Counted from the stretch's first letter, positions 53,224 to 62,781 are shown. The stretch is DNA of 64,000 nucleotides from Streptomyces sp. NBC_01723 (GCF_036246005.1 NZ_CP109171.1:5134001-5198000); one strand, 5' to 3'. Notes: generated from the letters alone by a model not told the origin. Numbers and translations are program-made.

Positions 53224-53922
53224 GTGAGCCGGATCTCGGTCCGGGGATTCGCAGTGGCCTCGGCCACGGCGGTCACCGCTGTCGGAAGCGTCGTCGGAGT
53301 TGCCTCGGGCAGCACCGCGCAGAACAACGACGCGGAGGCGACGGCCGCCGGCACGACGCTGCTCGCGGACATCCCCATGGGTGAGCAGGCGCAGGTGCAG
53401 ACCGCGTCCCTGACTCAGCAGGCCGACGTGCAGGCCATCGCCGCGGACGCGACCGCCAAGAAGGGCGCGGAGGAAGCCGCCCGCAAGGCAGCCGCCAAGA
53501 CCGCCGTGGCCAAGCAGGAGAAGGCCAAGCAGGCTGCCGAGGAGGCCGCCAAGAAGCGCCAGGAGGAGAAGGAGGCGGCCAGTCGCGACGCCGAGCGTGA
53601 CTCCACCAGCTTCGCCGTCCAGAGCTCCTACAGCACCGGCCAGATCCAGGCGATGGCCCGTCAGATGGTGCCCAGCGGCCAGTGGCAGTGCTTCAGCAAC
53701 ATCGTGGACCACGAGTCCAGCTGGAACTACCAGGCCGTGAACCCCTCCTCCGGTGCCTACGGTCTCTTCCAGGCCCTCCCCGCGGGCAAGTACGCCTCCG
53801 CGGGTGCCGACTGGCGCACCAACCCGGCCACCCAGATCAAGTGGGGCCTCAGCTACATGGACGGCCGCTACGGCAGCCCCTGTGAGGCCTGGGCCTTCTG
53901 GCAGGCCAACCACTGGTACTGA
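53224..53922 (+). CDS. Secreted lysozyme-like transglycosylase
   Basis: 232 residues. A signal-like N-terminus (VRGFAVASATAVTAVGSVVGVASGS) is followed by an Ala/Lys/Glu-rich helical linker (residues ~75-130). The C-terminal domain is a compact lytic transglycosylase: SNIVDHESSWNYQAVNPSSGAYGLFQALP has the catalytic Glu in HESSW and the SGAYGLFQ motif. NPATQIKWGLSYM and YGSPCEAWAFWQANHWY close it. It cleaves peptidoglycan outside the cell. GTG 53224 with AAGGAAACC gives the best start. Confidence 0.92.
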   Translation: MSRISVRGFAVASATAVTAVGSVVGVASGSTAQNNDAEATAAGTTLLADIPMGEQAQVQTASLTQQADVQAIAADATAKKGAEEAARKAAAKTAVAKQEKAKQAAEEAAKKRQEEKEAASRDAERDSTSFAVQSSYSTGQIQAMARQMVPSGQWQCFSNIVDHESSWNYQAVNPSSGAYGLFQALPAGKYASAGADWRTNPATQIKWGLSYMDGRYGSPCEAWAFWQANHWY

Positions 53923-53964
53923 GCCCGCCGGTCCGCCCGGCGCGGACACCGCTCAACCTCGCGC

Positions 53965-53995
53965 AGCCCCTCTCCGTCCTACGGTGAGGGGCTTT
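53965..53995 (+). terminator. Terminator of the lysozyme-like gene
   Basis: AGCCCCTC-t-CCG pairs with CGG-t-GAGGGGCT around a 5-nt loop and is followed by TTTC. Confidence 0.75.
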
Positions 53996-54072
53996 CGCGT
54001 TGCCGCCATGTACGGTCGGACCGGACGACTCCGGGGGGAGTGGTGGGGAAAGACGGGGGAAGAGGACGGATC

Positions 54073-55449
54073 ATGTCGCGAGTGCCAGGGTGGCTCGGCC
54101 GGCTCGGCGCCGGACTGACGCAGATGAGCGGGCGGTTGGAGCAGCGCCGTCAGGAGGCGCGGCGGGACGCCGCCGACGACACAGGAGTGGGTGCCTCCGA
54201 CCAGGGGCCCCCGACCCCCGAGGAAGCGGCGCACGAGTACGCCGCCACGCACCACGCGGTCGTGGTCCGTGACCGCCCCGACCCCGCGCAGGCCGTGCCC
54301 TGGGGCGTACGGGTCGCCGCGGAGGCCGGGTGGCGGCTGCTGGTCCTGGCCGGCACCGTGTGGGTGCTCATGCGGGTCATCAGCGCCGTACAGCTGGTGG
54401 TGCTGGCGTTCGTCGCCGCCCTGCTGATCACGGCTCTGCTCCAGCCGGCCGTGGCGTGGCTGCGCCGGCACGGGGTCCCGCGCGGGCCGGCCACCGCCCT
54501 GACCGCGATACTCGGGTTCGTGGTGATGGGCCTGATCGGCTGGTTCGTCACCTGGCAGGTCATGGAGAACATCGACAACCTCTCCGACCAGGTCCAGGAC
54601 GGCATCGACGAACTGCGCAACTGGCTGCTGAACAGCCCCTTCCACGTCACCGACAAGCAGATCAACGAGATCGCCAAGAACCTGCGCGAGGCGGTCGGCG
54701 CCAACACCGACCAGATAACGTCCGCCGGTCTGGAGGGCGTCACGGTCGTCGTCGAGGCGCTCACCGGCATCCTGCTGGCCGCCTTCTCGACGCTCTTCCT
54801 GCTCTACGACGGCAAGCGCATCTGGCAGTGGACGCTGAAGCTGGTGCCCGCGGCGGCCCGGCCGGGCGTCGCCGGTGCCGGCCCGCGCGCCTGGCGGACG
54901 CTGACGGCGTACGTGCGGGGCACGGTGATCGTGGCGCTGATCGACGCCATCTTCATCGGCCTCGGCATCTACTTCCTCGACGTGCCGATGGCCGTGCCGC
55001 TGGCCGTGTTCATCTTCCTGTTCGCCTTCATCCCGCTGGTCGGCGCGGTGATCTCGGGCGCGCTCGCGGTCGTCGTGGCGCTGGTGACGCAGGGCGTGTT
55101 CGCGGCGGTCATGACCCTCGTGGTGGTGCTGGCGGTGCAGCAGATCGAGGGGCACATCCTCCAGCCGTTCATCCTCGGGCGCGCGGTGCGGGTCCACCCG
55201 CTGGCCGTGGTGCTGTCCGTGGCGGCCGGCGGCATGGTGGCCGGCATCGGCGGCGCGGTGGTCGCCGTACCGCTGGTGGCGGTGACGAACACCGTCGTGG
55301 GCTACCTGCGGGCGTACTCCCGCGAGGCCGCCCTACGGCAGACGCCCAAGCCGCACGGGGCGACCGCCGAGGACGCCTCACCGGCGGCGGATCCGCCGAA
55401 GCCGCCGCCGCCGGAGGTGGAGCCGCAGTCGGACGCCTCCCCGGCGTAG
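54073..55449 (+). CDS. AI-2E family transporter / permease
   Basis: 458 residues, with a charged cytoplasmic N-terminus of ~90 residues and seven to eight membrane helices. Family signature PFILGRAVRVHPLAVVLSVAAGGMVAGIGGAVVAVPLVAV, plus EALTGILLAAFSTLFLLYDGKRIW, matches the AI-2E (PerM/TqsA) family. Members export small molecules or act as Na+/H+ antiporters, and no AI-2 link is shown here. The tail is Pro-rich. ATG 54073 follows AGAGGACGG. Confidence 0.9.
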   Translation: MSRVPGWLGRLGAGLTQMSGRLEQRRQEARRDAADDTGVGASDQGPPTPEEAAHEYAATHHAVVVRDRPDPAQAVPWGVRVAAEAGWRLLVLAGTVWVLMRVISAVQLVVLAFVAALLITALLQPAVAWLRRHGVPRGPATALTAILGFVVMGLIGWFVTWQVMENIDNLSDQVQDGIDELRNWLLNSPFHVTDKQINEIAKNLREAVGANTDQITSAGLEGVTVVVEALTGILLAAFSTLFLLYDGKRIWQWTLKLVPAAARPGVAGAGPRAWRTLTAYVRGTVIVALIDAIFIGLGIYFLDVPMAVPLAVFIFLFAFIPLVGAVISGALAVVVALVTQGVFAAVMTLVVVLAVQQIEGHILQPFILGRAVRVHPLAVVLSVAAGGMVAGIGGAVVAVPLVAVTNTVVGYLRAYSREAALRQTPKPHGATAEDASPAADPPKPPPPEVEPQSDASPA

Positions 55450-55479
55450 GTCCCGGCGGCACGACGGTCCCGGCGACGC

Positions 55480-55517
55480 GACGGGCCCCGCCCACCGGAA
55501 GGTGGACGGGGCCCGTC
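55480..55517. terminator. Bidirectional terminator between the permease and ahpD
   Basis: GACGGGCCCCG-CCACC pairs with GGTGG-a-CGGGGCCCGTC around GGAA, a very stable stem between two converging genes. Confidence 0.8.
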
Positions 55518-55539
55518 GTATGCGTGCCGCGTGGCGGGA

Positions 55540-56076
55540 CTACTGGTCGGCCAGGACCGCCTCGGCGTCCAGCGTGACGCCGACGGCCTCGACGACGGCG
55601 GCGATCTTGAACGCCTCCTGGACCGTCTCGCGGTCCACACCGGCCTTGCGGAGCACCTGCTCGTGCGAGTCCAGGCACATGCCGCAGCCGTTGATGGCGG
55701 AGACCGCGAAGGACCACAGCTCGAAGTCGACCTTGTCGACGCCCGGGTTGCCGATGACGTTCATCCGCAGACCGGCGCGCAGGGTGCCGTACTCGTGGTC
55801 CGACAGCAGGTGCCGGGTGCGGTAGAAGACGTTGTTCATCGCCATCACGGCGGCGGCCGACTTGGCGGCCTTGTACGCCTCCGGCGTGAGGTTGGCCTTC
55901 GCCTCCGGCTCCAGCTCGCGCAGCACGATGGGGGAGCGCGAGGCGATGGCGGTCGCCAGCACGGTGCCCCACAGCTGCTGCGCCGGGAGGTCGGAGTTGC
56001 CGATGACCGAGCCCAGGTTGAGCTTGAGGTCCTTGGCGTAGTCCGGGACGGCGGACTTCAGGGAGTCGAGGGACAT
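55540..56076 (-). CDS. ahpD: Alkyl hydroperoxide reductase AhpD
   Basis: 178 residues. It has the AhpD active site CGMC (Cys131, Cys134) followed by LDSHE with the conserved proton-relay His. [25 protein letters not shown] is family-typical. AhpD reduces AhpC, using electrons from lipoamide in actinobacteria. It begins 6 bp after ahpC ends, so both are one operon, under OxyR. Length matches mycobacterial AhpD. Confidence 0.96.
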   Translation of the reverse strand: MSLDSLKSAVPDYAKDLKLNLGSVIGNSDLPAQQLWGTVLATAIASRSPIVLRELEPEAKANLTPEAYKAAKSAAAVMAMNNVFYRTRHLLSDHEYGTLRAGLRMNVIGNPGVDKVDFELWSFAVSAINGCGMCLDSHEQVLRKAGVDRETVQEAFKIAAVVEAVGVTLDAEAVLADQ

Positions 56077-56082
56077 GTCAGA

Positions 56083-56637
56083 TCACTCTCCCGAGAGCAG
56101 CGCGACCGGGTCGAGGGTCTCGTCGCCCTTGCTCCAGTTGCACGGGCACAGCTCGTCGGTCTGCAGGGCGTCGAGGACCCGCAGGACCTCCTTGGGGTTA
56201 CGGCCGACCGAGCCGGCGGTCACCATGGAGAACTGGATCTCGTTGTTCTGGTCCACGATGAACACGGCGCGCTTGGCGAAGCCGTCCTCGCCCTCGATGC
56301 CGAGGTCGCGCATCAGCTCGTGCTTGGAGTCCGCCATCATCGGGAAGGGCAGGTCACGCAGGTCGTCGTGGTCCTTGCGCCAGGCGTGGTGGACGAACTC
56401 GGAGTCGCCGGAGAAGCCGAGGACCTGGGCGTCACGGTCGGCGAACTCGTCGTTCAGCTTGCCGAAGGCGGCGATCTCGGTCGGGCACACGAAGGTGAAG
56501 TCCTTGGGCCACGCGAAGATGACCTTCCACTGACCCTCGTAGGTCTTGTGGTTGATCTGCTGGAACTCCTCGCCCTTCTCCAGCGAGACGCAGGCGGTCA
56601 GATCGAACTCGGGGAACTTGTCACCGACAGTGAGCAC
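56083..56637 (-). CDS. ahpC: Peroxiredoxin AhpC
   Basis: 184 residues. VGDKFPEFDL opens the peroxiredoxin fold. The peroxidatic Cys51 is in FTFVCPTEI. The C-terminal LCPCNW carries the resolving Cys. It detoxifies organic peroxides and H2O2, being re-reduced by AhpD. The GTG at 56637 with AGGAGA at 5-6 bp is chosen, because the longer open frame to 57084 runs back into the oxyR gene. It is divergent from oxyR. Confidence 0.96.
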   Translation of the reverse strand: MLTVGDKFPEFDLTACVSLEKGEEFQQINHKTYEGQWKVIFAWPKDFTFVCPTEIAAFGKLNDEFADRDAQVLGFSGDSEFVHHAWRKDHDDLRDLPFPMMADSKHELMRDLGIEGEDGFAKRAVFIVDQNNEIQFSMVTAGSVGRNPKEVLRVLDALQTDELCPCNWSKGDETLDPVALLSGE

Positions 56638-56731
56638 GCGCTCTCCTTGCAGCGAGGAAACACCCGTTTTGCTGGTGTTTCCCATGGGTTGGACGTTCTT
56701 GATGTTGGCACAGGGTGCATTGATTAGTGAA

Positions 56732-56768
56732 ATAGCTACACTCGGTCGAGTTGATCGGAGGTGGCTAT
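56732..56768. promoter_or_regulatory. OxyR binding site in the ahpC-oxyR divergent region
   Basis: The order ATAG-N7-CGGT-N7-ATCG-N7-CTAT has exactly the spacing of the OxyR tetramer site ATAG-N7-CTAT-N7-ATAG-N7-CTAT, with both outer tetrads perfect and the inner ones at two of four. It ends three bases before the oxyR start codon, as expected for an autoregulated regulator. Confidence 0.85.
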
Positions 56769-56770
56769 TA

Positions 56771-57709
56771 GTGTCCGGTAAGAAGAGGCAGCCCAGCCTC
56801 GCCCAGCTGCGGGCTTTCGACGCGGTCGCGGAGCACCTGCATTTCCGCGACGCCGCCGCGGCGATCGGGATGAGCCAGCCCGCCCTCTCGGGCGCCGTCT
56901 CCGCGCTGGAGGAGGCACTGGGTGTCACCCTCCTGGAGCGCACGACGCGCAAGGTGCTGCTCTCGCCGGCCGGCGCCCGGCTCGCGGTGCGGGCGAAAGC
57001 CGTACTGGCGGAGGTCGGCGCGCTGCTGGAGGAGGCGGAGGCGGTACGGGCGCCCTTCACCGGCGCGCTGCGGCTCGGCGTCATCCCGACCGTGGCGCCG
57101 TACCTGCTGCCGACGGTGCTGCGCCTCGTCCACGAGCGCTACCCCGACCTCGACCTCCAGGTCCACGAGGAACAGACCGCGAGCCTCCTGGACGGCCTCA
57201 CCACCGGCCGCCTCGACCTGCTGCTGCTCGCCGTCCCGCTCGGCGTGCCCGGCGTCACCGAACTCCCCCTCTTCGACGAGGACTTCGTACTCGTCACCCC
57301 GCTCGACCACCGGCTCGGCGGCCGGGAGGGGATCGACCGCTCGGTGCTGCGGGAGCTGAACCTGCTGCTGCTCGACGAGGGCCACTGCCTGCGCGACCAG
57401 GCGCTGGACATCTGCCGGGAGGCGGGCCGCGCGGGTGTCCCCGCGACGACCACGGCCGCCGGTCTGTCCACCCTGGTCCAGCTGGTCGCGGGCGGCCTCG
57501 GGGTCACCCTGCTGCCCCGCACCGCGGTCCGCGTGGAGACCTCCCGCTCCACCCAGCTCCTCACCGCCTCCTTCACCGACCCGGCCCCGACCCGCCGCAT
57601 CGCCCTCACCATGCGCACGGGCGCGGCGCGCAGCGCGGAGTACGAGGAGCTGGCCGGGGCGCTGAGGGAGGCGATGGGGGACCTGCCGGTACGGACGGTC
57701 GCCGTCTGA
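56771..57709 (+). CDS. oxyR: LysR family hydrogen peroxide regulator OxyR
   Basis: 312 residues. N-terminal LysR HTH: RAFDAVAEHLHFRDAAAAIGMSQPALSGAVSALEEALG. The effector domain holds DEGHCLRDQALDIC with Cys206 and Cys215, nine apart as in E. coli Cys199/Cys208, which form the redox-sensing disulfide. This pair, with ahpCD divergent, makes the assignment secure. The GTG at 56771 is used, and the upstream frame overlaps ahpC. Few bases separate its start from the operator. Confidence 0.96.
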   Translation: MSGKKRQPSLAQLRAFDAVAEHLHFRDAAAAIGMSQPALSGAVSALEEALGVTLLERTTRKVLLSPAGARLAVRAKAVLAEVGALLEEAEAVRAPFTGALRLGVIPTVAPYLLPTVLRLVHERYPDLDLQVHEEQTASLLDGLTTGRLDLLLLAVPLGVPGVTELPLFDEDFVLVTPLDHRLGGREGIDRSVLRELNLLLLDEGHCLRDQALDICREAGRAGVPATTTAAGLSTLVQLVAGGLGVTLLPRTAVRVETSRSTQLLTASFTDPAPTRRIALTMRTGAARSAEYEELAGALREAMGDLPVRTVAV

Positions 57710-57800
57710 GGCCCCGCCCGTCCCGTAACTCCGTGCGGGCCCGGGCGCGCGCGTGGGGCCCGTGCCCCGTGCACACGGACCCCCACACCCGCCCGCGCGG

Positions 57801-60143
57801 CTACTCCGTGCGCAACCCCTCCGGCCGCATCAGCCGCAGCAGCGGAGGCAGGCTGCACAGCGTCACCGCCAGGACGACCGCCGCGCCGATGCCGGTCATG
57901 GACAGGACGCCGGTCCAGTCGACGCGGACCGGGGTGTCCGTCATCTTCAGGAGGACCGTGCCCAGGGTCAGGCCGACCACCGAGGCCAGCAGCAGGCCCA
58001 GCGCGATGGGGATCGCCGTCTGCCACAGCACCGACAGGCTCAGTGTGCGACGCCGGGTGCCGAAGGCGACCAGGGCCGACAGGAGTTTCTTGCGCTCGCG
58101 CAACTGCTCCAGCTGCGAGATCAGCAGACTGGCACCGATCAGCGCCAGCACACAGGCCGCCCCGACGAACAGCCCGGTGCGGATGGCGTCGAACCGGTCG
58201 GTGCGCTCCGTCGCGGACCAGGTCACGGCGTCGGCCAGCGGGTGGACGGCCTCCGTGGTGTTCCGGACGTAGTCCTTCACGTCCGGCACCGACTCGTCGA
58301 GCCGGAGGTAGGCGTGCCCGTCGAGGGCGGGAGCCATCGCGGACGGCATCGCCTTCGGCGTGAGCAGGAACCCGCCCCGGTCGGTCCCGGCCAGCAGCCC
58401 GAGACGCGGCTTCGCCGTCTTCACGCCCTGCGGCACCGTCCAGGGGACCTCCTGGCCTCTCGGGCCGCCCTCGTAGGACGGGTCGACGTACAGCTTCCGG
58501 CCCGCCACGGCCAATTTCGTGGGGTCCACGTCGCCGTCCCACTCGGCACCCCGGACGACGAACACGTCCCCGTCCGCGCACGAGCTCAGGCCGGCGATCT
58601 CCCGCAGTGACGCGCAGGTGCCCACCGTCATGGTCGTGCCGTTCTCCGAGTCCCGGGCACGGTCGCCGACCCAGCCCTCGGAGTAGTCGAAGACCGCCTT
58701 CACACCCTTGGTGTTCCGCAGCTTCTCGGCGGCCGGGGCCACCGGCACGTCGCTCGGCAGCTGCACCTCCATCTGGGCCAGCGACACGTCCTGCCCGGTG
58801 GGCTTGGTGTAGTCGCCGTCCACGCCGGTGAACAGCATCTGCAGCGCGATCGCCCCGGCGACGGCCACCGCGATGCCGTTGACCATGCGGGCCGCCGTAC
58901 CGCTGCTCATCTGGAGTCTGCGCACGGCCAGTTGCCAGGCCACCCCGCCGGCGCCGAGCCGCGCCACGACCGTCTCCACGATCCACGGCAGCAGCGCGGT
59001 CACACCGACCAGGAGCAGGACCACGCCGCCGGTGACCATGTACTGGTTGAAGTCACCGTTGCCGCGCCCGTTGCCGATCATCGGGTACAGCAGCGCCAGC
59101 CCGGCCAGCGGCAGCAGCAGCCGCCACCACAGCCGGCGCCGGGCCGGCCGCCCCGAGCGGACCACGCCGAGCGGTTCGATGACCACCCCGCGCAGCGCGA
59201 GCAGCGTCACCAGCACCGCCGCCGCCGGCACCGCCACCGCGACCAGCAGCGCCAGCAGCGGAGACGGGTTCAGGTAGCTCGGGAACACGCTGATGTCGAA
59301 CACCTCGGCCGAGCCCGCGAGCTGGCGCCCGACCAGGAAGAATCCGGCGCCGAAGACCAGCCCGAGCACCGCGCCCGCCAGGGCCTCACCGGCAGCGATC
59401 CGCCGGGTCATGCGGCTGTCGGAACCCACCAGCCTGAGCGCGGCCAGCCGCCGGTCCCGCCGCTCGCCGCCGAATCGCACGGCCGCGGCGATGAACACCG
59501 CGACCGGCATCAGCAGCACCACGAAGACGACCAGGATCAGCAGGAGGAGCACCGGGTCGGACTCCTCCTCGCCCGGAACCGGGTCCCCGAACCGGTCGAT
59601 ACGGGTGACCATGCTGCCGTCGATCCGCGGAGCGAGCCCGTCGCCGCCCCGGTAGAAGGCGAGTTCACTCGAGCCGATCAGCCCGCTCTCCCCGATGGTG
59701 CCGACGATCCGGTCCGACAGCCGCTCACGCAGCAGCGCGCCGGAGTCCGACTCCAGCAGCTCCTTCAGCGCCGGGGAGACCACCATTTCGCCGACCGCCG
59801 GGAACTTCTCCAGGCCCGGCGGCAGCGGTGCCCGCGGACCCTCGGGCTCCAGCGCCCGGCCCCGCACGTCCTTGTTCCGGAAGTCGGTGTCGACGTCGGC
59901 GACCACGAGGGTGTCGTCGGCCTTCGGTATCCGCTCCAGGGAGAAGTTGAAGTCGGTTCGGTCGCTCTCCCGTTCGTGCCGGACTTCGAGCGCGTTCGGG
60001 ACGGCGGTCGTCAGCAGGAGCAGCGCCACGCCGAGGCCGACGCCGACGGCCGTCAGCGCGGCCCGGGTCCACCCCTCGCGACCGCCGGTGAAGGCGAAGC
60101 GGACGCCCAGCATGAGGTCCGCGGCCCACTGGCGCAGGTTCAT
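57801..60143 (-). CDS. ABC transporter permease, FtsX-like (double-module)
   Basis: 780 residues. The N-terminal helix (TRAALTAVGVGLGVALLLLTTAV), a large extracytoplasmic domain, three helices with VAVFIAAAVRFGGERRDRRLAALRLVGSD, then another membrane set and second extracytoplasmic domain, ending with three helices. The motif AALRLVGS and ALVAFGTRRR are FtsX-type coupling segments found in both modules. It belongs to the MacB/LolC-like group acting on antibiotics, peptides or envelope lipids. It overlaps the ATPase gene (ATGA). Confidence 0.93.
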   Translation of the reverse strand: MNLRQWAADLMLGVRFAFTGGREGWTRAALTAVGVGLGVALLLLTTAVPNALEVRHERESDRTDFNFSLERIPKADDTLVVADVDTDFRNKDVRGRALEPEGPRAPLPPGLEKFPAVGEMVVSPALKELLESDSGALLRERLSDRIVGTIGESGLIGSSELAFYRGGDGLAPRIDGSMVTRIDRFGDPVPGEEESDPVLLLLILVVFVVLLMPVAVFIAAAVRFGGERRDRRLAALRLVGSDSRMTRRIAAGEALAGAVLGLVFGAGFFLVGRQLAGSAEVFDISVFPSYLNPSPLLALLVAVAVPAAAVLVTLLALRGVVIEPLGVVRSGRPARRRLWWRLLLPLAGLALLYPMIGNGRGNGDFNQYMVTGGVVLLLVGVTALLPWIVETVVARLGAGGVAWQLAVRRLQMSSGTAARMVNGIAVAVAGAIALQMLFTGVDGDYTKPTGQDVSLAQMEVQLPSDVPVAPAAEKLRNTKGVKAVFDYSEGWVGDRARDSENGTTMTVGTCASLREIAGLSSCADGDVFVVRGAEWDGDVDPTKLAVAGRKLYVDPSYEGGPRGQEVPWTVPQGVKTAKPRLGLLAGTDRGGFLLTPKAMPSAMAPALDGHAYLRLDESVPDVKDYVRNTTEAVHPLADAVTWSATERTDRFDAIRTGLFVGAACVLALIGASLLISQLEQLRERKKLLSALVAFGTRRRTLSLSVLWQTAIPIALGLLLASVVGLTLGTVLLKMTDTPVRVDWTGVLSMTGIGAAVVLAVTLCSLPPLLRLMRPEGLRTE

Positions 60144-60829
60144 ACGACGCGCTCCATGTCCCGGGACTTGCCGTCCCGTACGACGATCTCGCGGTCGGAG
60201 TAGGCCGCCACCCGCGCCTCGTGCGTGACCAGGACCACGGCCGCGTTGGTGGAGCGCGCGGCGTCCGTGAGGAGTTCCATCACGCGCTCGCCGTTCAGGG
60301 AGTCCAGCGCGCCGGTCGGCTCGTCGGCGAAGAGCACGCGGGGGCTGGTGACCAGGGACCGCGCCACCGCCACCCGCTGGCCCTGGCCGCCGGAGACCTC
60401 GCCGGGCCGCTTCTTGCGCAGGTCGTCGACCTCCAGCCGCTCCATCCAGGACAGCGCGGCCCGCTCGGCCTCCTTGCGGGAGGTGCCGTTCAGGCGGAGC
60501 GGGAGGGCGACGTTCTCGACGCAGGTCAGCTCCGGCACGAGCTGGCCGAACTGGAACACGAACCCGAACTCGGAGCGGCGCAGGGCGCTGCGCTCGGAGT
60601 CGCTCATGGCGGACAGCTCACGCGCGTTGTACGTGATGGTCCCCGAGTCGGGCGGCACGATGCCGGCGAGGCAGTGCAGCAGCGTCGACTTGCCGGAGCC
60701 GGAGGGACCCATCACGGCGACGACCTCGCCGGGGTGGATGGAGAACTCCGCGCCGTCGAGGGCGAGGGTGGGGCCGTACGCCTTGCGCAGCTGTTCGGCC
60801 GAGAGCAGGGAACCTGCGGGGGGAGTCAT
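60140..60829 (-). CDS. ABC transporter ATP-binding protein (MacB/LolD type)
   Basis: 229 residues. Walker A GPSGSGKST near residue 40, Q-loop FQFGQLVPELT, signature VSGGQGQRVAVARSL, Walker B RVLFADEPTGALDSL, and H-loop VTHEARVA. This is the LolD/MacB subgroup, which partners with FtsX-like permeases. Its start overlaps padR (ATGA) and its stop overlaps the permease start, so the three genes are coupled. Confidence 0.96.
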   Translation of the reverse strand: MTPPAGSLLSAEQLRKAYGPTLALDGAEFSIHPGEVVAVMGPSGSGKSTLLHCLAGIVPPDSGTITYNARELSAMSDSERSALRRSEFGFVFQFGQLVPELTCVENVALPLRLNGTSRKEAERAALSWMERLEVDDLRKKRPGEVSGGQGQRVAVARSLVTSPRVLFADEPTGALDSLNGERVMELLTDAARSTNAAVVLVTHEARVAAYSDREIVVRDGKSRDMERVV

Positions 60830-61350
60830 CGGGCCACCGCCTCACGGAGCTTGTCGAGACGCGCCGCGGTCAGCTCCAGCCACCGCAGGTCGGCCTCCAG
60901 GTGGAACAGGGCGTGGTCGCAGACGAGCTGGTCGGCGAGGTCGCCCTTGCGCTTGCGGTCGGTGAGGATGCGCATGCTGCGCAGGTGCTCCGACCGCTGG
61001 GTGTCGAGGATGTCGGCGGCGTCGCGGTGGGTGAGCAGCGCGAGGACGACCTTGGTGTACAGCGTCGACTGGAGGTAAGGCTCGGGCTTCTCCGGCGTGG
61101 CGAGCCACTGCTGTACGTCGGTGATCCCCGCGTCGGTGATGGCGTACCGCTTGCGCTCGGGACCGTCGCCCGCCTCTATGCCGTCGACGACGACGAGGCC
61201 GTTCTTGAGCAGGCGGGACATCGTCGAATAGACCTGGCCGTAGTGGAGCGGCCGGTCGTGACCGAACTTCTCGTCGAAGGCGCGCTTCAGGTCGTAACCG
61301 TGGCGTGGCCCCGACTCCAGGAGTCCCAGAAGGGTGTGACCGATGGACAT
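60826..61350 (-). CDS. PadR family transcriptional regulator
   Basis: 174 residues. The N-terminal winged HTH has LLGLLESGPRHGYDLKRAF and LHYGQVYSTMSRLLKNGLV, then YAITDAGITDVQQWL. The C-terminal half is the helical dimerisation domain of the PadR-s2/VirR group. It probably represses the ABC operon that it heads, which is a common arrangement for drug-responsive PadR/ABC units. ATG 61350 is the start, and an ATG 18 bases upstream would include promoter DNA. Confidence 0.94.
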   Translation of the reverse strand: MSIGHTLLGLLESGPRHGYDLKRAFDEKFGHDRPLHYGQVYSTMSRLLKNGLVVVDGIEAGDGPERKRYAITDAGITDVQQWLATPEKPEPYLQSTLYTKVVLALLTHRDAADILDTQRSEHLRSMRILTDRKRKGDLADQLVCDHALFHLEADLRWLELTAARLDKLREAVAR

Positions 61351-61357
61351 GCGGAGC

Positions 61358-61390
61358 ACTCTACACACGGTGTATACGCCGCATGTATAC
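61358..61390 (-). promoter_or_regulatory. Promoter and GTATAC operator of the padR-ABC operon
   Basis: Read leftward, -10 TAGAGT (61358-61363) ends 7 bp before the ATG, so the mRNA is likely leaderless. Two identical palindromes GTATAC, at 61372-61377 and 61385-61390, lie upstream 13 bp apart, within a near direct repeat. They are suited to bind a PadR dimer over the -35 region. Confidence 0.6.
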
Positions 61391-61530
61391 GCCCTGTGCA
61401 GAGTTCGTGCCCGGGGGTGCGGAGCCGCAGGTCGGAGCCGATTGTCACGGTTCCGAAACGACGGAAGCCGCGCCTCCGCGAGGTGCGGCGGCGCGGCGTC
61501 CCGGTGAGTGCTGCCGGGCGTCGGGGTCGG

Positions 61531-61818
61531 TCACGGCGGTGGCGCCGCTTCCGGGCCGCCTCGCGGCGGGCGGCCCCTGCGCGGCAGCGGCCCCGCGTCG
61601 CCGGGCAGCCGGCCGGCCTCGGCCAGTGCCCTGCGGAGCAGGAACTCGATCTGGGCGTTGGCCGAGCGCAGGTCCTCGCCCGCCCAGCGGGCCAGCGCCT
61701 CGTACACCTGGGGGTCCAGCCGCAGCAGTACCTGCTTGCGCTGCTGCGGCCGGCGCTTCGGGGCGGGGCCCCCGGACGGGGGGCCCTCGGGCGGCGAGCC
61801 CTCGGACGGGGGCGTCAC
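61531..61818 (-). CDS. Ribbon-helix-helix (Arc-like) DNA-binding protein
   Basis: 95 residues. A Pro-rich, disordered N-terminus leads to RKQVLLRLDPQVYEALARWAGEDLRSANAQIEFLLRRAL, an Arc/MetJ type ribbon-helix-helix. A Pro/Gly/Arg tail follows. It overlaps the SPFH gene by four bases (ATGA). It may regulate the operon or be an antitoxin-like adapter, but no toxin is next to it. The 180 bp between it and the padR start hold nothing else I can identify. Confidence 0.82.
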   Translation of the reverse strand: MTPPSEGSPPEGPPSGGPAPKRRPQQRKQVLLRLDPQVYEALARWAGEDLRSANAQIEFLLRRALAEAGRLPGDAGPLPRRGRPPRGGPEAAPPP

Positions 61819-62753
61819 TGGTAGAGCGTCCCCGTGTTCAGGACCGGCTGGGCGGCGCGGTCCCCGCAGAGCACGACCATCAGGTTGGACACCATGGCTG
61901 CCTTCCGCTCGTCGTCCAGTTCCACGATGTCCTGCTCGCTGATCCGGGCGAGCGCGGCCTCGACCATGCCGACGGCGCCGTCCACGATCTGCCGCCGCGC
62001 CGCGACCACCGCGCCGGCCTGCTGCCGCTGGAGCATCGCCGAGGCGATCTCCGGCGCGTACGCGAGGTGCGTGAAGCGGGACTCGATGATCTGCACGCCG
62101 GCCGCCTCCACGCGCGCGTGCAGCTCGACGGCGAGCTTCTCGGTGATCTCCTCCGCGTTGCCGCGCAGCGAGAGGCCGTCCTCATCGTGGGCGTCGTACG
62201 GGTACTCGATGGCGATGTGCCGTACGGCCGCCTCGGTCTGGGTGGAGACGAACTCGATGTAGTCGTCCACCTCGAAGGTGGCCTGCGCGGTGTCCTCCAC
62301 CCGCCACACCACGACCGCGGCCAGCTCGATCGGGTTGCCGTAGGCGTCGTTGACCTTCAGCACGGCCGTCTCGTGGTTGCGCACCCGGGTCGAGATCTTG
62401 GTGCGCGAGGTGAACGGGTTCACCCAGCGCAGACCGTCCTGCCGGATCGTCCCCCGGTACCGGCCGAAGAGCTGCACCACGCGGGCCTCGCCCGGCGCGA
62501 CCATGTTCAGCCCGCACATCGCGAGGAAGGCCGCCAGGGCGATCACGATGCCCCCGATGATGAGGGCGGCCTTCCCGCCGGTGGCGTCGACCGCCGTGGC
62601 GGAGGCGATCAGGCCGGCGCCGACGAGCAGCCCGACCAGCCCCAGCAGCAGCGCGAAGCCGCCGCCGATGCTGTGTGCCTGGGTCTCCCGTACACGGGGT
62701 GCCGGCATCTCGGGCACATCCGCGGTGACCTGCGGGGCATCGTGCGTGGACAT
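61815..62753 (-). CDS. SPFH/band 7 domain membrane protein
   Basis: 312 residues. Two N-terminal membrane helices ([37 protein letters not shown]) are followed by the SPFH domain: [59 protein letters not shown] and [30 protein letters not shown]. Such proteins form microdomain scaffolds (stomatin/flotillin-like). A 14-bp palindrome is upstream. It is coupled to the RHH gene. Confidence 0.94.
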   Translation of the reverse strand: MSTHDAPQVTADVPEMPAPRVRETQAHSIGGGFALLLGLVGLLVGAGLIASATAVDATGGKAALIIGGIVIALAAFLAMCGLNMVAPGEARVVQLFGRYRGTIRQDGLRWVNPFTSRTKISTRVRNHETAVLKVNDAYGNPIELAAVVVWRVEDTAQATFEVDDYIEFVSTQTEAAVRHIAIEYPYDAHDEDGLSLRGNAEEITEKLAVELHARVEAAGVQIIESRFTHLAYAPEIASAMLQRQQAGAVVAARRQIVDGAVGMVEAALARISEQDIVELDDERKAAMVSNLMVVLCGDRAAQPVLNTGTLYQ

Positions 62754-62781
62754 GGGTGGTCCCCCTATCTCTGAGCTAACT

